Shown here in pieces: positions 41,002 to 51,017 of a stretch of 64,000 nt of DNA. Where the stretch lies: NCBI GenBank assembly GCA_934675735.1, contig CAKURR010000002.1, positions 124,001-188,000 of the forward strand, given 5' to 3'. The notes under the pieces were generated by a model that did no database searches, was not told the DNA's origin, and was given only the letters and a program-made list of their open reading frames with translations. The position numbers and the translations under genes are program-made. Every line of letters starts with the position of its first letter. The first letter of the stretch is position 1. The DNA is from an uncultured Clostridia bacterium (lineage in GTDB: Bacteria > Bacillota > Clostridia > Christensenellales > Aristaeellaceae).

Positions 41002-42473
41002 TCCTTCAGCCGCAGCAGCTGATACTGCCCCGCAGCGTCCACAAATTCATAATCCGTCTCGAAGATGGCCGCCACCCGCTCGTCGTAGGGCGGACTGAAC
41101 GTACGGTTGTAATAGAGCACCAGCCAGCGCGGCGGATTGGTTTCAAACGTCTCGACGATTTCATCCATCACCGCGGGATTGGCCTGGGCCAGAATTTCCT
41201 GAAGGAAGTAGAACCGCATGCAGGGCAGGGCCTTCGCCGCGACATACCACTTCGGCTCGACGCGGTAGGCCATGAAGCTGTCGCGCTCATCCTCCGGCAC
41301 TTCGGCCATCAGCGTCTGTGCGTCGGCGGTGAACTGCGCCAGCCCTTCGCACTCGGAAAGGCGCGTCGCGTTGGCCGATACGCCGCTGATGCCCAGCCAG
41401 AGCACGCTCGCGGCGGCCAGCACCGATGCGGCGGCCCTTCGGGCGCGCGGCTTGGAGAAAGCGCCCGGCACAGCCATCGCGCCCACGGCGGCCAGCGGCG
41501 CGCCGAGCATCAAATAATGGATGTAGAATTTGCGGGAGAGGAACGCCGCCAGCCCGCCGGCGGCGGCCGCCGCCAGCATGGAAACGGCGAGCAGCGGCGC
41601 GCGGCGCTTTTGCCAAACGACGAGCGCGCCGACACAGGCAAACGCCGCGACGACTGTCGCCATATGGCCGTAAGCGGTGGTGAACAGCGCGGCGAAACGG
41701 TCGCCCGTGCCGCTGTCGGCATACATGATGTTGTGGATGATGGCGCCGTACCACGCGGCGGAAAGCGCGCCCTTGGCGGCCAGCCAGAGCAGAACGGGCA
41801 GGAACACGGCCAGCAGCCCGAGCGTGAAGCCCGCCGCACATTGCCCCAGCAGGGCAAAACGCCGCGTGATAACCAGCCCGACTGCCAGCACGGCGACTAG
41901 GGCGAAGATGGGCAGGGCGTTGTTGGCGCGCAGCAGAAACGCCGCCGCCGCGCACGCGCCCATGCCTGCCGCAGGCAGAAACAGTTTTTCCCCGATTTCG
42001 CCCCGCCCAAAGACGCGGAGCGCCAGATACAGCGCCAGCAGCGCCGGCAGGTTGGTGTATTCCTCCGTCAGGTTGCCGCCGTCCATGAACGCGCACGTCA
42101 TTGCCAGATAGATAAGCTGCGCCAAAATCGGCGGGCAGGAAAGCGCCTTCGCCAGCGCGCGGACGACCGTCAGACAGGCAAACAGCGCGATGACCTCCTG
42201 CAAAAACACGGCGGTCAGGTTATAGCCGCCGCCGACCCATTGCGGCAGGCCCTGAAACGCGAAGAGCAGCGGCCCTTTGTGGTCAAACACATCGACATAC
42301 GGCGCGCACCCCTCGGCCAGCGCCGTGCCCAGCGTCAGATACATGGCGTTGTCGCTGCCGACAGCCGCGCCCAGCGGCGTGTTGTTGTAGGCGAAAATCA
42401 GCATATAGCCCGCCGCCGCCAGCAGCGAAAGCAGCAGGCTGAGCGCGAGCGCCTTTTTTTCTTTGCTGCGCAT
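40998..42473 (-). CDS. Polytopic membrane glycosyltransferase-like protein (GT39/ArnT-type), copy 3
   Basis: A 491-residue protein with about 12 helices. The loop after the first helix reads VGSDNAMYLTLGTALAEG and then YVDVFDHKGPLLFAFQGL, a hallmark of bacterial GT39-like proteins. The soluble C-terminal tail has PPRWLVLYYNRTFSPPYDER. ATG 42473 lies 2 nt after the Cof gene stop with ACGGAGG upstream. The longer frame reads antisense to that gene's end and is rejected. First of three adjacent GT-C genes. Confidence 0.7.
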   Translation of the reverse strand: MRSKEKKALALSLLLSLLAAAGYMLIFAYNNTPLGAAVGSDNAMYLTLGTALAEGCAPYVDVFDHKGPLLFAFQGLPQWVGGGYNLTAVFLQEVIALFACLTVVRALAKALSCPPILAQLIYLAMTCAFMDGGNLTEEYTNLPALLALYLALRVFGRGEIGEKLFLPAAGMGACAAAAFLLRANNALPIFALVAVLAVGLVITRRFALLGQCAAGFTLGLLAVFLPVLLWLAAKGALSAAWYGAIIHNIMYADSGTGDRFAALFTTAYGHMATVVAAFACVGALVVWQKRRAPLLAVSMLAAAAAGGLAAFLSRKFYIHYLMLGAPLAAVGAMAVPGAFSKPRARRAAASVLAAASVLWLGISGVSANATRLSECEGLAQFTADAQTLMAEVPEDERDSFMAYRVEPKWYVAAKALPCMRFYFLQEILAQANPAVMDEIVETFETNPPRWLVLYYNRTFSPPYDERVAAIFETDYEFVDAAGQYQLLRLKE

Positions 42474-42475
42474 GG

Positions 42476-43282
42476 TCAAGCCTCCGTCAGCCCCAGCCGC
42501 TCGCGCACCACGCGCATCACGCCGTTGTCGTCGTTGCTCGGAGCGATATGGCGCGCCAGCTTTTTGAGCGCGGGATGGGCGTTTTCCATCGCATAGCTTT
42601 CCCCGACGGCCTGCAGCAGCTCGCAGTCGTTCAGATAGTCGCCGAAAGCCATGCATGCTTCGGGCGGAATCCCCAGCTTCTGCTGAATGCCGCGCATCGC
42701 GCAGCCCTTGTTCACGCCCGGCTTCATCACATCCACCCAGTGTTCGCCGGAGAGGATGACCGCCAGCGGGCCTTCCAGCCGCTTTTGCAGTTCGGGCAGC
42801 TCGTGGGTCTGCGCGTCGCCCTCGTCGTAGAAGGCAACTTTGCAGACGTCCGTCAGCGCCCCGACCGCGGTCAGGTCATCCACAACCTCCACGCTCGGGT
42901 AATACATCTTGGTGTTGCGGATGAACTCGGGCGAAGCTGTCTTTTCAATCAGCGCCACGCCCGCGCGGCAGACGACGGGATACACGCCCGAAAGCGCGCG
43001 CGTCGCCGTCACGATTCGTGGAATAAAGCTCGCGTCTATGGGGTCGATGAGCACGCGCTCATCGTGCTGCATCACCAGCGCGCCGTTTTCGCAGAGGAAG
43101 AGGATATCGTCGGCATACGTCTCAAAGTCGCGGCGCAGAGAAGCGTACTGCCTGCCGCTGGCGACGCAGAAGGTCACGCCCTTTTCCTTGAGCCGCGCGA
43201 TGACCTCGGGCAGCTCGGGCGGCAGGCGCTTACGGCTGTCCAGCAGCGTGCCGTCCATATCGCAGGCAATCAGTCGAATCAT
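42476..43282 (-). CDS. Cof-type HAD-IIB phosphatase
   Basis: A 268-residue hydrolase. Motif I LIACDMDGTLLDSRK opens the protein, motif II is the Ser of FCVASGRQYASL, and motif IV region is ACMAFGDYLNDCELLQAVG with PGVNKGCAMRGI before it, all standard for the Cof/YidA group acting on sugar phosphates or nucleotides. ATG 43282 follows AAAGGAG by 10 nt. The longer frame runs into a palindromic repeat. It is co-transcribed with the GT-C genes. Confidence 0.9.
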   Translation of the reverse strand: MIRLIACDMDGTLLDSRKRLPPELPEVIARLKEKGVTFCVASGRQYASLRRDFETYADDILFLCENGALVMQHDERVLIDPIDASFIPRIVTATRALSGVYPVVCRAGVALIEKTASPEFIRNTKMYYPSVEVVDDLTAVGALTDVCKVAFYDEGDAQTHELPELQKRLEGPLAVILSGEHWVDVMKPGVNKGCAMRGIQQKLGIPPEACMAFGDYLNDCELLQAVGESYAMENAHPALKKLARHIAPSNDDNGVMRVVRERLGLTEA

Positions 43283-43341
43283 ATTCAAAAACTCCTTTGA
43301 TCTCGGTATATAAAAGAAGGATGGCGCATAAGGGGGACGTT

Positions 43342-43476
43342 TGGGGCTTTGCCCCAAACCCCACCCGAAACCTGAAGTTTCGGGACTTCTCGCCCTTGAT
43401 GGATTGCAAAGCAATCCATCAAAAGTGGAAATCCAAGATCCTAAGGTTCTTGGCAGGGTTTGGGACGGAGTCCCAA
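43342..43476. repeat. Composite palindromic repeat block between Cof and GNAT genes
   Basis: Hairpins in order: TTGGGGCTTTGCCCCAAACC (about 43341), CCCGAAACCTGAAGTTTCGG (about 43364), GATGGATTGC...GCAATCCATC (43398-43420) and CCAAGA...TCTTGG plus TTGGGACGGAGTCCCAA (43434-43476). Shares modules with 35235-35277 and 36392-36522. Confidence 0.75.
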
Positions 43477-43489
43477 TCGTTTCCCCGTC

Positions 43490-44059
43490 TTACTTCCTCG
43501 GGTCGCTCTTGAGAATTGCGTAGAGCGCCACATCCACAAACTTGCCCTTGTTGTAGAGCCGCTGGCGCAGAACGCCCTCCTTGCGCATGCCGCATTTTTC
43601 CATCACGCGGCCGGAGGCGGGGTTGTCCAGCTCGTGCTGGGCCTCGATGCGGTTGATATCCATCGCTTCAAACGTGTAATCGATGACCCGCGCGAGCGCT
43701 TCGGTCATATAGCCGCCGTTCCAGAGCCAGCGAGCGAGCGAATAGCCGATTTCCACGCTGGCGTTGTCCATGTTGTAATCCATGTAGCCGATGGTGCCGA
43801 CCAGATGACGCGTCTGCTTGTCGATGATGCCCCAGCTGCTCGGCTCGTCCGCGCGGTAGCGGCGCAGCATGTAGCGGCAGTAGTCCTTCGCTTCGCCGAT
43901 GTCCTTCTGCGCCGACCAGAGCACGTGGCGCGCAACTTCCTCGTCGCGGCTGTATTCAAAAATGTCTTTCGCATCCTTCATCGTCATCCGCCGCAGAATC
44001 AGCCGCGGCGTTTCCAGCGTCGGCATGGAGAAAAGACCGTATTCGTTCGGGGTAAACAT
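43490..44059 (-). CDS. GNAT acetyltransferase (RimJ/RimL-like)
   Basis: A 189-residue acetyltransferase. N-terminal LETPRLILRRMTMKDAKDIF is typical of RimJ/L-type enzymes. SVEIGYSLARWLWNGGYMTE carries the acetyl-CoA loop, followed by NRIEAQHELDNPASGRVMEK and GMRKEGVLRQRL. Likely substrates are ribosomal protein N-termini or small amines. ATG 44059 is preferred (GAAGGG upstream); an ATG at 44077 is possible. Separate from the Cof/GT-C unit by a repeat block. Confidence 0.85.
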   Translation of the reverse strand: MFTPNEYGLFSMPTLETPRLILRRMTMKDAKDIFEYSRDEEVARHVLWSAQKDIGEAKDYCRYMLRRYRADEPSSWGIIDKQTRHLVGTIGYMDYNMDNASVEIGYSLARWLWNGGYMTEALARVIDYTFEAMDINRIEAQHELDNPASGRVMEKCGMRKEGVLRQRLYNKGKFVDVALYAILKSDPRK

Positions 44060-44293
44060 GTTCTCGATTCCCTTCATTGAAATCTATCTTATTCGCGCGG
44101 CCCGCCCGCGCAGTCGGTTCTCCTTATTATACACGAATCATCTCAAAAGCGAAACCCCATCGCGAATATCTGTTTTCTTTCGCGCTCTTAACGGCTTTTT
44201 AAGGGCTTTCATCCTTGCGCTTTGAGAATAAATCGTCTATGATATAGATATCCATAAAGAATGTTCTCGCGAATTGGAAAGGAGTGTGCCCCC

Positions 44294-45709
44294 ATGAAAA
44301 AAACCGTCCTTGCTCTGCTGCTTGCGCTGCTGGCGCTGGCCGTTCTGCCCGCCGCGGGCATTTCAAGCGTCGTCGTCGGGAATACGGCGAAACCGACCGA
44401 GACGGCCCAAGCCGCCGCGTGGCCCGAGCTGGACGCTGTCAAGGCGCTTTCCGCCGATTCCGTCGAGCAGATTGAGCTGATTACCTACACCGAGGGCGGC
44501 GCGCAGCGCACCGTCATCACGGACAGAACCGCCATTTCGGGCATTCACGCGCTCTGCTGTGTGCTTGCGCTCGGCGACGAGACGAATATCGGCGTGGCCG
44601 ACGACGGCCTGACGCTCACCTTCGTTACGGCGGAAGGCTCGGCGGCGCTCCGCTTTGAGGGCGGCTATGCCGTCATCGGCAAAAAGCGCTATGAAACCGA
44701 AAACCTGAATCTGCTGGAAACGTATTTGAAAACCGTGGCGGAGGGGCAGACTCTTTCCTCCGCCGACGGCGCGTCCCAAAACGAGCAGGCGAGCGAAGAA
44801 ACGCGGGCGGCTTCCGACGCGGCAATGTGGATTCTCCCGACCGAAGCGCAGAGCGTGACGTTTGAGACCTACAACGAGCCGAACGGGTATTTCTCCATGC
44901 AGCTCCCCGTCGGCTGGACGGTTGAAACGGGCGGCGACTACATCAGCTATACCGTCAACGCGTATGACCCGAATCGGGGCGAGCGCGGCGTGTATCTGAT
45001 GCTTTCGGGCGCGGGCTACGGCTCTCGGGAAGCCGCGTCGCTGTCGATGATGCAGGGCTATGCGGGCGCGCAAAGCCTCCCCGTTCTGGCAGACGCGACG
45101 ACGAAGGGCTTCTTTACCGATTGGCTGGCGACGATGGGCGCTTCGGTTTCCGTGCTCGAGCGGCTGGGCGCATCCGAAACGAACGACGTGCTGCATGTGC
45201 AGACCACGTTTGCGGACGGCAGACAGGCTGAAGGGCTGTACAGCGCCTCGGTTCAGAAATTGAATTACAACTACGGCGTGGATTTATCCATGACGATGGC
45301 GACGGGCATCATCATGCTGCACGCCGAAAGCGGCGAGCTGAACGAATGGCTGCCCGTTTTGGAAAAAGCGCTCGGCTCGATTCAGTTTTCAAACGGTTTT
45401 ATGCAGCAGCGCAGCGCCCAGTGGCAGCAGGTGATGGGCACGAGCAGCTATATTTCGCAGACATACGGCGAAATATCGGATATGACCCTGAGCGCGTGGG
45501 CCAACCGAAGCGAGAGTCTGGATATCCGGATGCAGCAGCAGAGCGACGCAACCCTCGGCTATGACCGCGTAGTGGATACCGAAACGGGCAGCGTCTACCG
45601 CATCGACACAGGCACGTTCGACCACGCCGACAGTGGCCGCTTCCGCCTGCTGGAGCAGGGCTCGGCGCTGTACAATCAGCCGCTTTCGGGTTATATGACG
45701 TGGAAATAA
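44294..45709 (+). CDS. Uncharacterised secreted protein of 471 residues
   Basis: A signal peptide (VLALLLALLALAVLPAAGIS) leads to an extracellular protein. Residues about 40-150 form one small domain of strands and helices (DSVEQIELITYTEGGAQRTV region). After a low-complexity linker (about 150-175) a second domain runs to the end, with GYFSMQLPVGWTVETGGDY, which resembles PsbP/DUF1795-like folds only in general shape. AAAGGAG precedes ATG 44294. I do not recognise the family. Confidence 0.6.
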   Translation: MKKTVLALLLALLALAVLPAAGISSVVVGNTAKPTETAQAAAWPELDAVKALSADSVEQIELITYTEGGAQRTVITDRTAISGIHALCCVLALGDETNIGVADDGLTLTFVTAEGSAALRFEGGYAVIGKKRYETENLNLLETYLKTVAEGQTLSSADGASQNEQASEETRAASDAAMWILPTEAQSVTFETYNEPNGYFSMQLPVGWTVETGGDYISYTVNAYDPNRGERGVYLMLSGAGYGSREAASLSMMQGYAGAQSLPVLADATTKGFFTDWLATMGASVSVLERLGASETNDVLHVQTTFADGRQAEGLYSASVQKLNYNYGVDLSMTMATGIIMLHAESGELNEWLPVLEKALGSIQFSNGFMQQRSAQWQQVMGTSSYISQTYGEISDMTLSAWANRSESLDIRMQQQSDATLGYDRVVDTETGSVYRIDTGTFDHADSGRFRLLEQGSALYNQPLSGYMTWK

Positions 45710-45728
45710 GCCGCATTTTCTCCCTTAC

Positions 45729-45757
45729 TTGCCAAAGTGCGCCGATATGTGTATAAT
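45729..45757 (+). promoter_or_regulatory. murA promoter
   Basis: TTGCCA (45729-45734), a 17-bp spacer and TATAAT (45752-45757), about 50 bp before ATG 45809. Confidence 0.8.
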
Positions 45758-45808
45758 ATAGGGGTTAAAGTATGGCAGCCCCGGGCGACCGGCATAAGGA
45801 GGATCATC

Positions 45809-47077
45809 ATGGCAGAAGAAAGAATGCTCATCGTCGGTGGGCAGCGATTAGAGGGCACCGTGCGCGTCAGCGGCGGCAAGAATACCTCCGTCGCGGTCAT
45901 TTCCGCCTCGATCCTCAGCCAGACGCCCTGCGTGATTGAGAACCTGCCCAACATCGAGGACGTCACCGTTTCGGTGGAGACGCTGCGCCATCTGGGCGCG
46001 CGCGTCGATTGGGACCCCGACAAGGGCGTGATGCAGGTCGATTCAAGCACCATCAACCGCACGGATGTGCCGCTGGAGCTGTGCCGCCGCATGCGCGCTT
46101 CCTCCTATTATATCGGCGCGCTGCTGGCGCGTTTTGGGCGGGCGCAGGTGCCCCTGCCGGGCGGATGCGACATCGGCCGCAGACCGATTGACCAGCATAT
46201 CAAGGGCATGCGCGCCCTCGGCGCGAAGGTGGAAACCACGCGCGGCATGGTGCTGGCCGAAGCGGATGAGCTGGCCGGCTCGGATGTGTTTATGGATATG
46301 GTGACCGTCGGCGGCACGATTAACGTCATGCTGGCGGCTTCCCGCGCGAGGGGCGTCACCACCATTTACAACGCGGCTAAAGAGCCGCATATCGTCGATT
46401 TGGCGAACTTCCTCAACTCGATGGGCTGCCGCGTCAAGGGCGCGGGCACGGACGTCATCCGCATCCGCGGCGTGGAGACGCTGCAATGCCGCCGCCCGTA
46501 TGCCGTCATCCCCGACCAGATTGAAACCGGCACGCTGATGATTGCCGCCGCCGCGACGCACGGCGACGTGACCATCTGCGGCTGCATCCCTACGCATATG
46601 GAGGCGCTGACCGCCAAGCTGCTGGAGATGGGCGCGCGCGTGGAAGAGCGCGACGACGCGATTCGCGTGCGTTCGCTGGGCGCGCACCGCGCGGTGACGT
46701 TCAAAACCCAGGTCTACCCCGGCTTCCCGACCGATTTGCAGCAGCCCATGAGCGCGCTGCTGTGCACCGCGACGGGCACATCGACCGTCGTGGAAAACAT
46801 CTTTGAATCCCGCTTCCGTCACCTTTCGGAGATGGAGCGCATGGGCGCGCGCGTGCGCATCTATGAGCAGACCGCCGTCATCGAGGGCGTGCCCCAGCTG
46901 CACGGCGCGGCGGTGGAGGCCACCGACCTGCGCGCGGGCGCGGCGCTGGTCATCGCGGGCCTGATGGCTCAGGGCACGACCGAAATTTACAATACGCATT
47001 TCATCGACCGCGGCTATGAGCATCTGGAAGAGAAGCTCAACAGCCTCGGCGCGAAGATTTCCAGAACCACGGATTGA
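45809..47077 (+). CDS. murA: UDP-N-acetylglucosamine 1-carboxyvinyltransferase
   Basis: A 422-residue MurA, the first committed enzyme of peptidoglycan synthesis, adding enolpyruvate from PEP to UDP-GlcNAc. The opening GGKNTSVAVISAS has the conserved Lys24-Asn25. The catalytic Cys120 lies in PGGCDIGRRPIDQH, so the protein should be fosfomycin sensitive by family logic. The IPDQIETGTLMIAAA region and the C-terminal RGYEHLEEKLNSLGA are in place. AAGGAGG precedes ATG 45809. Bacillota often have two MurA paralogues; only one is in view. Confidence 0.95.
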   Translation: MAEERMLIVGGQRLEGTVRVSGGKNTSVAVISASILSQTPCVIENLPNIEDVTVSVETLRHLGARVDWDPDKGVMQVDSSTINRTDVPLELCRRMRASSYYIGALLARFGRAQVPLPGGCDIGRRPIDQHIKGMRALGAKVETTRGMVLAEADELAGSDVFMDMVTVGGTINVMLAASRARGVTTIYNAAKEPHIVDLANFLNSMGCRVKGAGTDVIRIRGVETLQCRRPYAVIPDQIETGTLMIAAAATHGDVTICGCIPTHMEALTAKLLEMGARVEERDDAIRVRSLGAHRAVTFKTQVYPGFPTDLQQPMSALLCTATGTSTVVENIFESRFRHLSEMERMGARVRIYEQTAVIEGVPQLHGAAVEATDLRAGAALVIAGLMAQGTTEIYNTHFIDRGYEHLEEKLNSLGAKISRTTD

Positions 47078-47135
47078 GCAACGACCGTCGAGGGCTGACC
47101 GCCCTGCGGCGGATTTTTATATGCGAGGTGATATC

Positions 47136-47981
47136 ATGCCGACCCTCATCCGTCTCACGCCTCAAGACAGCATCAACCGCGCGCTGGCCGCCCTGCCCGA
47201 AACGGGCGATGTTCAAATCCTGCTGGCGGCGGGCGTATATCGCGAAAAGGTCGAGCTTCTGCGCGATAACGTCGAGCTTTGCGGCGCGGGAAGGGATAAG
47301 ACGCGCATCGTGTTCGGCGACGGCGCGAAGGAAATCCTGCCCGACGGCTTCAAGCGCGGCACATTCCGCACGGCAACGCTGCGCACGGACGGCACGCATA
47401 TCCGCCTGCGGAACCTGACGATTGAAAACGACGCCGCGCCGCGCGAGGCGGTCGGTCAGGCGATTGCCCTCTACGCCGACGGGGAGGATTTGCTGGTGGA
47501 GGACTGCGCGCTGCTCGGGCGGCAGGACACCCTCTTCACCGCGCCCCTGCCGGAGAAGGAAATCGAGCCGCGCGGCTTTGTCGGGCCAAAGGAATCTGCC
47601 CCGCGCGTGCCGCAGCGCCACATCTATCGGCGGTGCGTCATTCAGGGCGACATCGACTTCATCTTCGGCGGCGCGGACGCGCGGTTTGAGGATTGCGATA
47701 TCGTCAGCATCGACGGCAGGGCGAAAAGAGACGAACCGTATGTCGGCTATGTCTGCGCGCCCTCCACGCCGAAGGGGCAGAAAAACGGCTATGTGTTCGC
47801 CCGCTGCCGCTTTATCGGCGACGGCGTGCCCGCGCACAGCGTGTATCTCGCGCGCCCGTGGCGGGATTACGCCAAGGCGCGGTTTGTCGGGTGCGAAATC
47901 GGCGGCCACGTCGCGCCCGAGCGGTTTGACGACTGGAACAAACCGCAGACGCACGAAACAGCGGAATTTTCGGTTGAATAA
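47136..47981 (+). CDS. Pectinesterase-like protein (CE8 family), cytosolic
   Basis: A 281-residue right-handed beta-helix protein with the pectin methylesterase signatures: VGQAIALYADG with the conserved Gln, LLGRQDTLF with a catalytic Asp, GDIDFIFGGADARFEDC with the second Asp, and VYLARPWRDYAKARFV with the substrate Arg/Trp. It removes methyl (or acetyl) groups from polygalacturonate in known members. It lacks a signal peptide, so it probably acts on imported oligosaccharides. The site GAGGTG lies 6 nt before ATG 47136. It follows murA by 58 bp and may be read from the same transcript. Confidence 0.87.
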   Translation: MPTLIRLTPQDSINRALAALPETGDVQILLAAGVYREKVELLRDNVELCGAGRDKTRIVFGDGAKEILPDGFKRGTFRTATLRTDGTHIRLRNLTIENDAAPREAVGQAIALYADGEDLLVEDCALLGRQDTLFTAPLPEKEIEPRGFVGPKESAPRVPQRHIYRRCVIQGDIDFIFGGADARFEDCDIVSIDGRAKRDEPYVGYVCAPSTPKGQKNGYVFARCRFIGDGVPAHSVYLARPWRDYAKARFVGCEIGGHVAPERFDDWNKPQTHETAEFSVE

Positions 47982-48076
47982 CGGGAGTGCATGCCGAAGA
48001 ACCTTCACTTTCAAACCAAAAGAAACTTGTTTTTGAAACTTCTTGCAGGAAAAATGCGTTTCCTCCCAAATTTTGC

Positions 48077-48105
48077 TTGCAATTCGGGCCTGAGCTGTTT
48101 ATAAT
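48077..48105 (+). promoter_or_regulatory. pyrG promoter
   Basis: TTGCAA (48077-48082), a 17-bp spacer and TATAAT (48100-48105), about 50 bp before ATG 48159. No extra G-run of the kind used for pyrG attenuation in Bacillus is seen at the start site. Confidence 0.75.
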
Positions 48106-48158
48106 GGGTCGGTAGTTTTTTGTGTGGCGCGTTTATGCGGACGGAAGGAAGGATCAGG

Positions 48159-49772
<1,614 letters not shown>

Positions 49773-49810
49773 AAATCCAAAAAAACGATAACAGCAGAGA
49801 ATAAAATACG

Positions 49811-49847
49811 CCGCGCCGCTTGAACATGAAAAGCGGCGCGGTGTTTT
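49811..49847. terminator. Terminator between pyrG and the convergent small gene
   Basis: CCGCGCCGCTT pairs perfectly with AAGCGGCGCGG, followed by TGTTTTT on the plus strand and CGTATTTTA on the minus strand. Confidence 0.85.
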
Positions 49848-49855
49848 TATGCGCT

Positions 49856-50200
49856 TTACGGATTACACTTCTTGCACGGTTGATAGCCTTTGGCAATGAT
49901 ATCGTCCCGCGAGCCCGTGTAGGTTGCGCGGTTTTTATCCTTGATGGATTTTGCGCTCGAGCAGTCGGCATAGTGAAATTTCTTGGTATTCTTGTTGAGC
50001 ACATAGGTGGTTTCGCTCGTTTGGGTCGATACGGAAGCATCGATTTTCGCGTTCACATAGTCTTGAAGGGCGACCAGCTCTTCCACGCCCAGCGCATCCA
50101 CCGAATCATAAATCGCCTGAAGCTTTTGGGATGGGGCGGCCAGCGCAAACGCGGGCAGCAGCAGACAGAGAACGAGCAGACCGCAGATGATTTTTTTCAT
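49856..50200 (-). CDS. Small secreted protein with a Cys-rich Ada-like metal-binding C-terminus
   Basis: A 114-residue exported protein. Signal peptide IICGLLVLCLLLPAFALA; then a short helical part; then YVLNKNTKKFHYADCSSAKS and GYQPCKKCNP at the end. The xFHxxxC...CxxC arrangement is the small zinc-binding motif seen at the C-terminus of many secreted nucleases and MBL proteins of Bacillota. Here it stands almost alone. AAGGAGG precedes ATG 50200. Function unknown. Confidence 0.7.
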   Translation of the reverse strand: MKKIICGLLVLCLLLPAFALAAPSQKLQAIYDSVDALGVEELVALQDYVNAKIDASVSTQTSETTYVLNKNTKKFHYADCSSAKSIKDKNRATYTGSRDDIIAKGYQPCKKCNP

Positions 50201-50354
50201 GAGAAATCCTCCTTTTGTTATGTATGAAGTTATTATATGCAGATCATGCCCGAAAAATCAATAACAAATATCCGATTTGGATAGATTTTTGCAAAAGTTC
50301 GTAGAAACTCAAGCTTCTGCATCTGCGGCCGACTTTCTGCAATTTTATAAAGCC

Positions 50355-50396
50355 AAAAAAACGGGAACAGACACGAAAAAGAAGTCTGTTCCCGTT
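50355..50396 (-). terminator. Terminator of the minus-strand gene at 50402
   Basis: AAACGGGAACAGAC pairs perfectly with GTCTGTTCCCGTTT; on the minus strand it is followed by six T residues. Confidence 0.85.
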
Positions 50397-50401
50397 TGGC
50401 T

Positions 50402-50941
50402 TTATAGCGCGGCTGTGCCCGTTTGCAGGTCAACGGCGATGAGCCGGTCGTTTTCCAAATCCCGCAGAGGCAAGGTGCGGTTCGTCAAATCGATTTCTGC
50501 GGTCGGAACGGACAGAACCAGACAGTTCAGCTGTTTTTGGTCGTCGTAAAGATTAAAAACATATGCGTCGGGATGGCTCGCCCAGACGAAATCCAGCGGA
50601 ACGCGCGGCCCGTAATCGGCATTGTCGTAATAGAGATAGACGTTAGTCGTCGTATCAACCTGTGTGAGCAGAATTTCACGGATGCAGTCGGTTTTCACCT
50701 GTTCGGTGTTGACCGAAACCTGCGCGACGGTCGCCGCGTCGGGCTCGGGGATATCCAGAACATAGACTTCCTCGCTCGTCAGCTGCCCGGGCGTTTCCAT
50801 GATGCCGCAATCCAGATGAATCGTGCGGACCTGCTCGGCTTCTATGAATCCAAGGTTTACGCATGAAAGACACTCCTTTTCGGTTGAAAATAGGTCGTTC
50901 TCGGAACCGTTCCGCCATACAAAACGATGCAGCCTGTCCAT
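50402..50941 (-). CDS. Uncharacterised protein, possibly a truncated envelope protein
   Basis: About 179 residues, from ATG 50941 (GGGAAG upstream). No signal peptide or membrane helix is visible. The body is beta-rich with an LDIPEPDAATVAQVSVNT segment, then TTNVYLYYDNADYGPRVPLDF and DLENDRLIAVDLQTG. This pattern looks like the outer sensor part of an anti-sigma or DUF4179-type protein that has lost its N-terminus (inference). It diverges from the response regulator gene, with its own terminator. Confidence 0.45.
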   Translation of the reverse strand: MDRLHRFVWRNGSENDLFSTEKECLSCVNLGFIEAEQVRTIHLDCGIMETPGQLTSEEVYVLDIPEPDAATVAQVSVNTEQVKTDCIREILLTQVDTTTNVYLYYDNADYGPRVPLDFVWASHPDAYVFNLYDDQKQLNCLVLSVPTAEIDLTNRTLPLRDLENDRLIAVDLQTGTAAL

Positions 50942-51017
50942 TTCTTCCCAATACCGGAAAAAGTTGGACGAATCCTCCCCGATTATGCTATACTCTTGCG
51001 CAAAGGAGGGCGAAACC

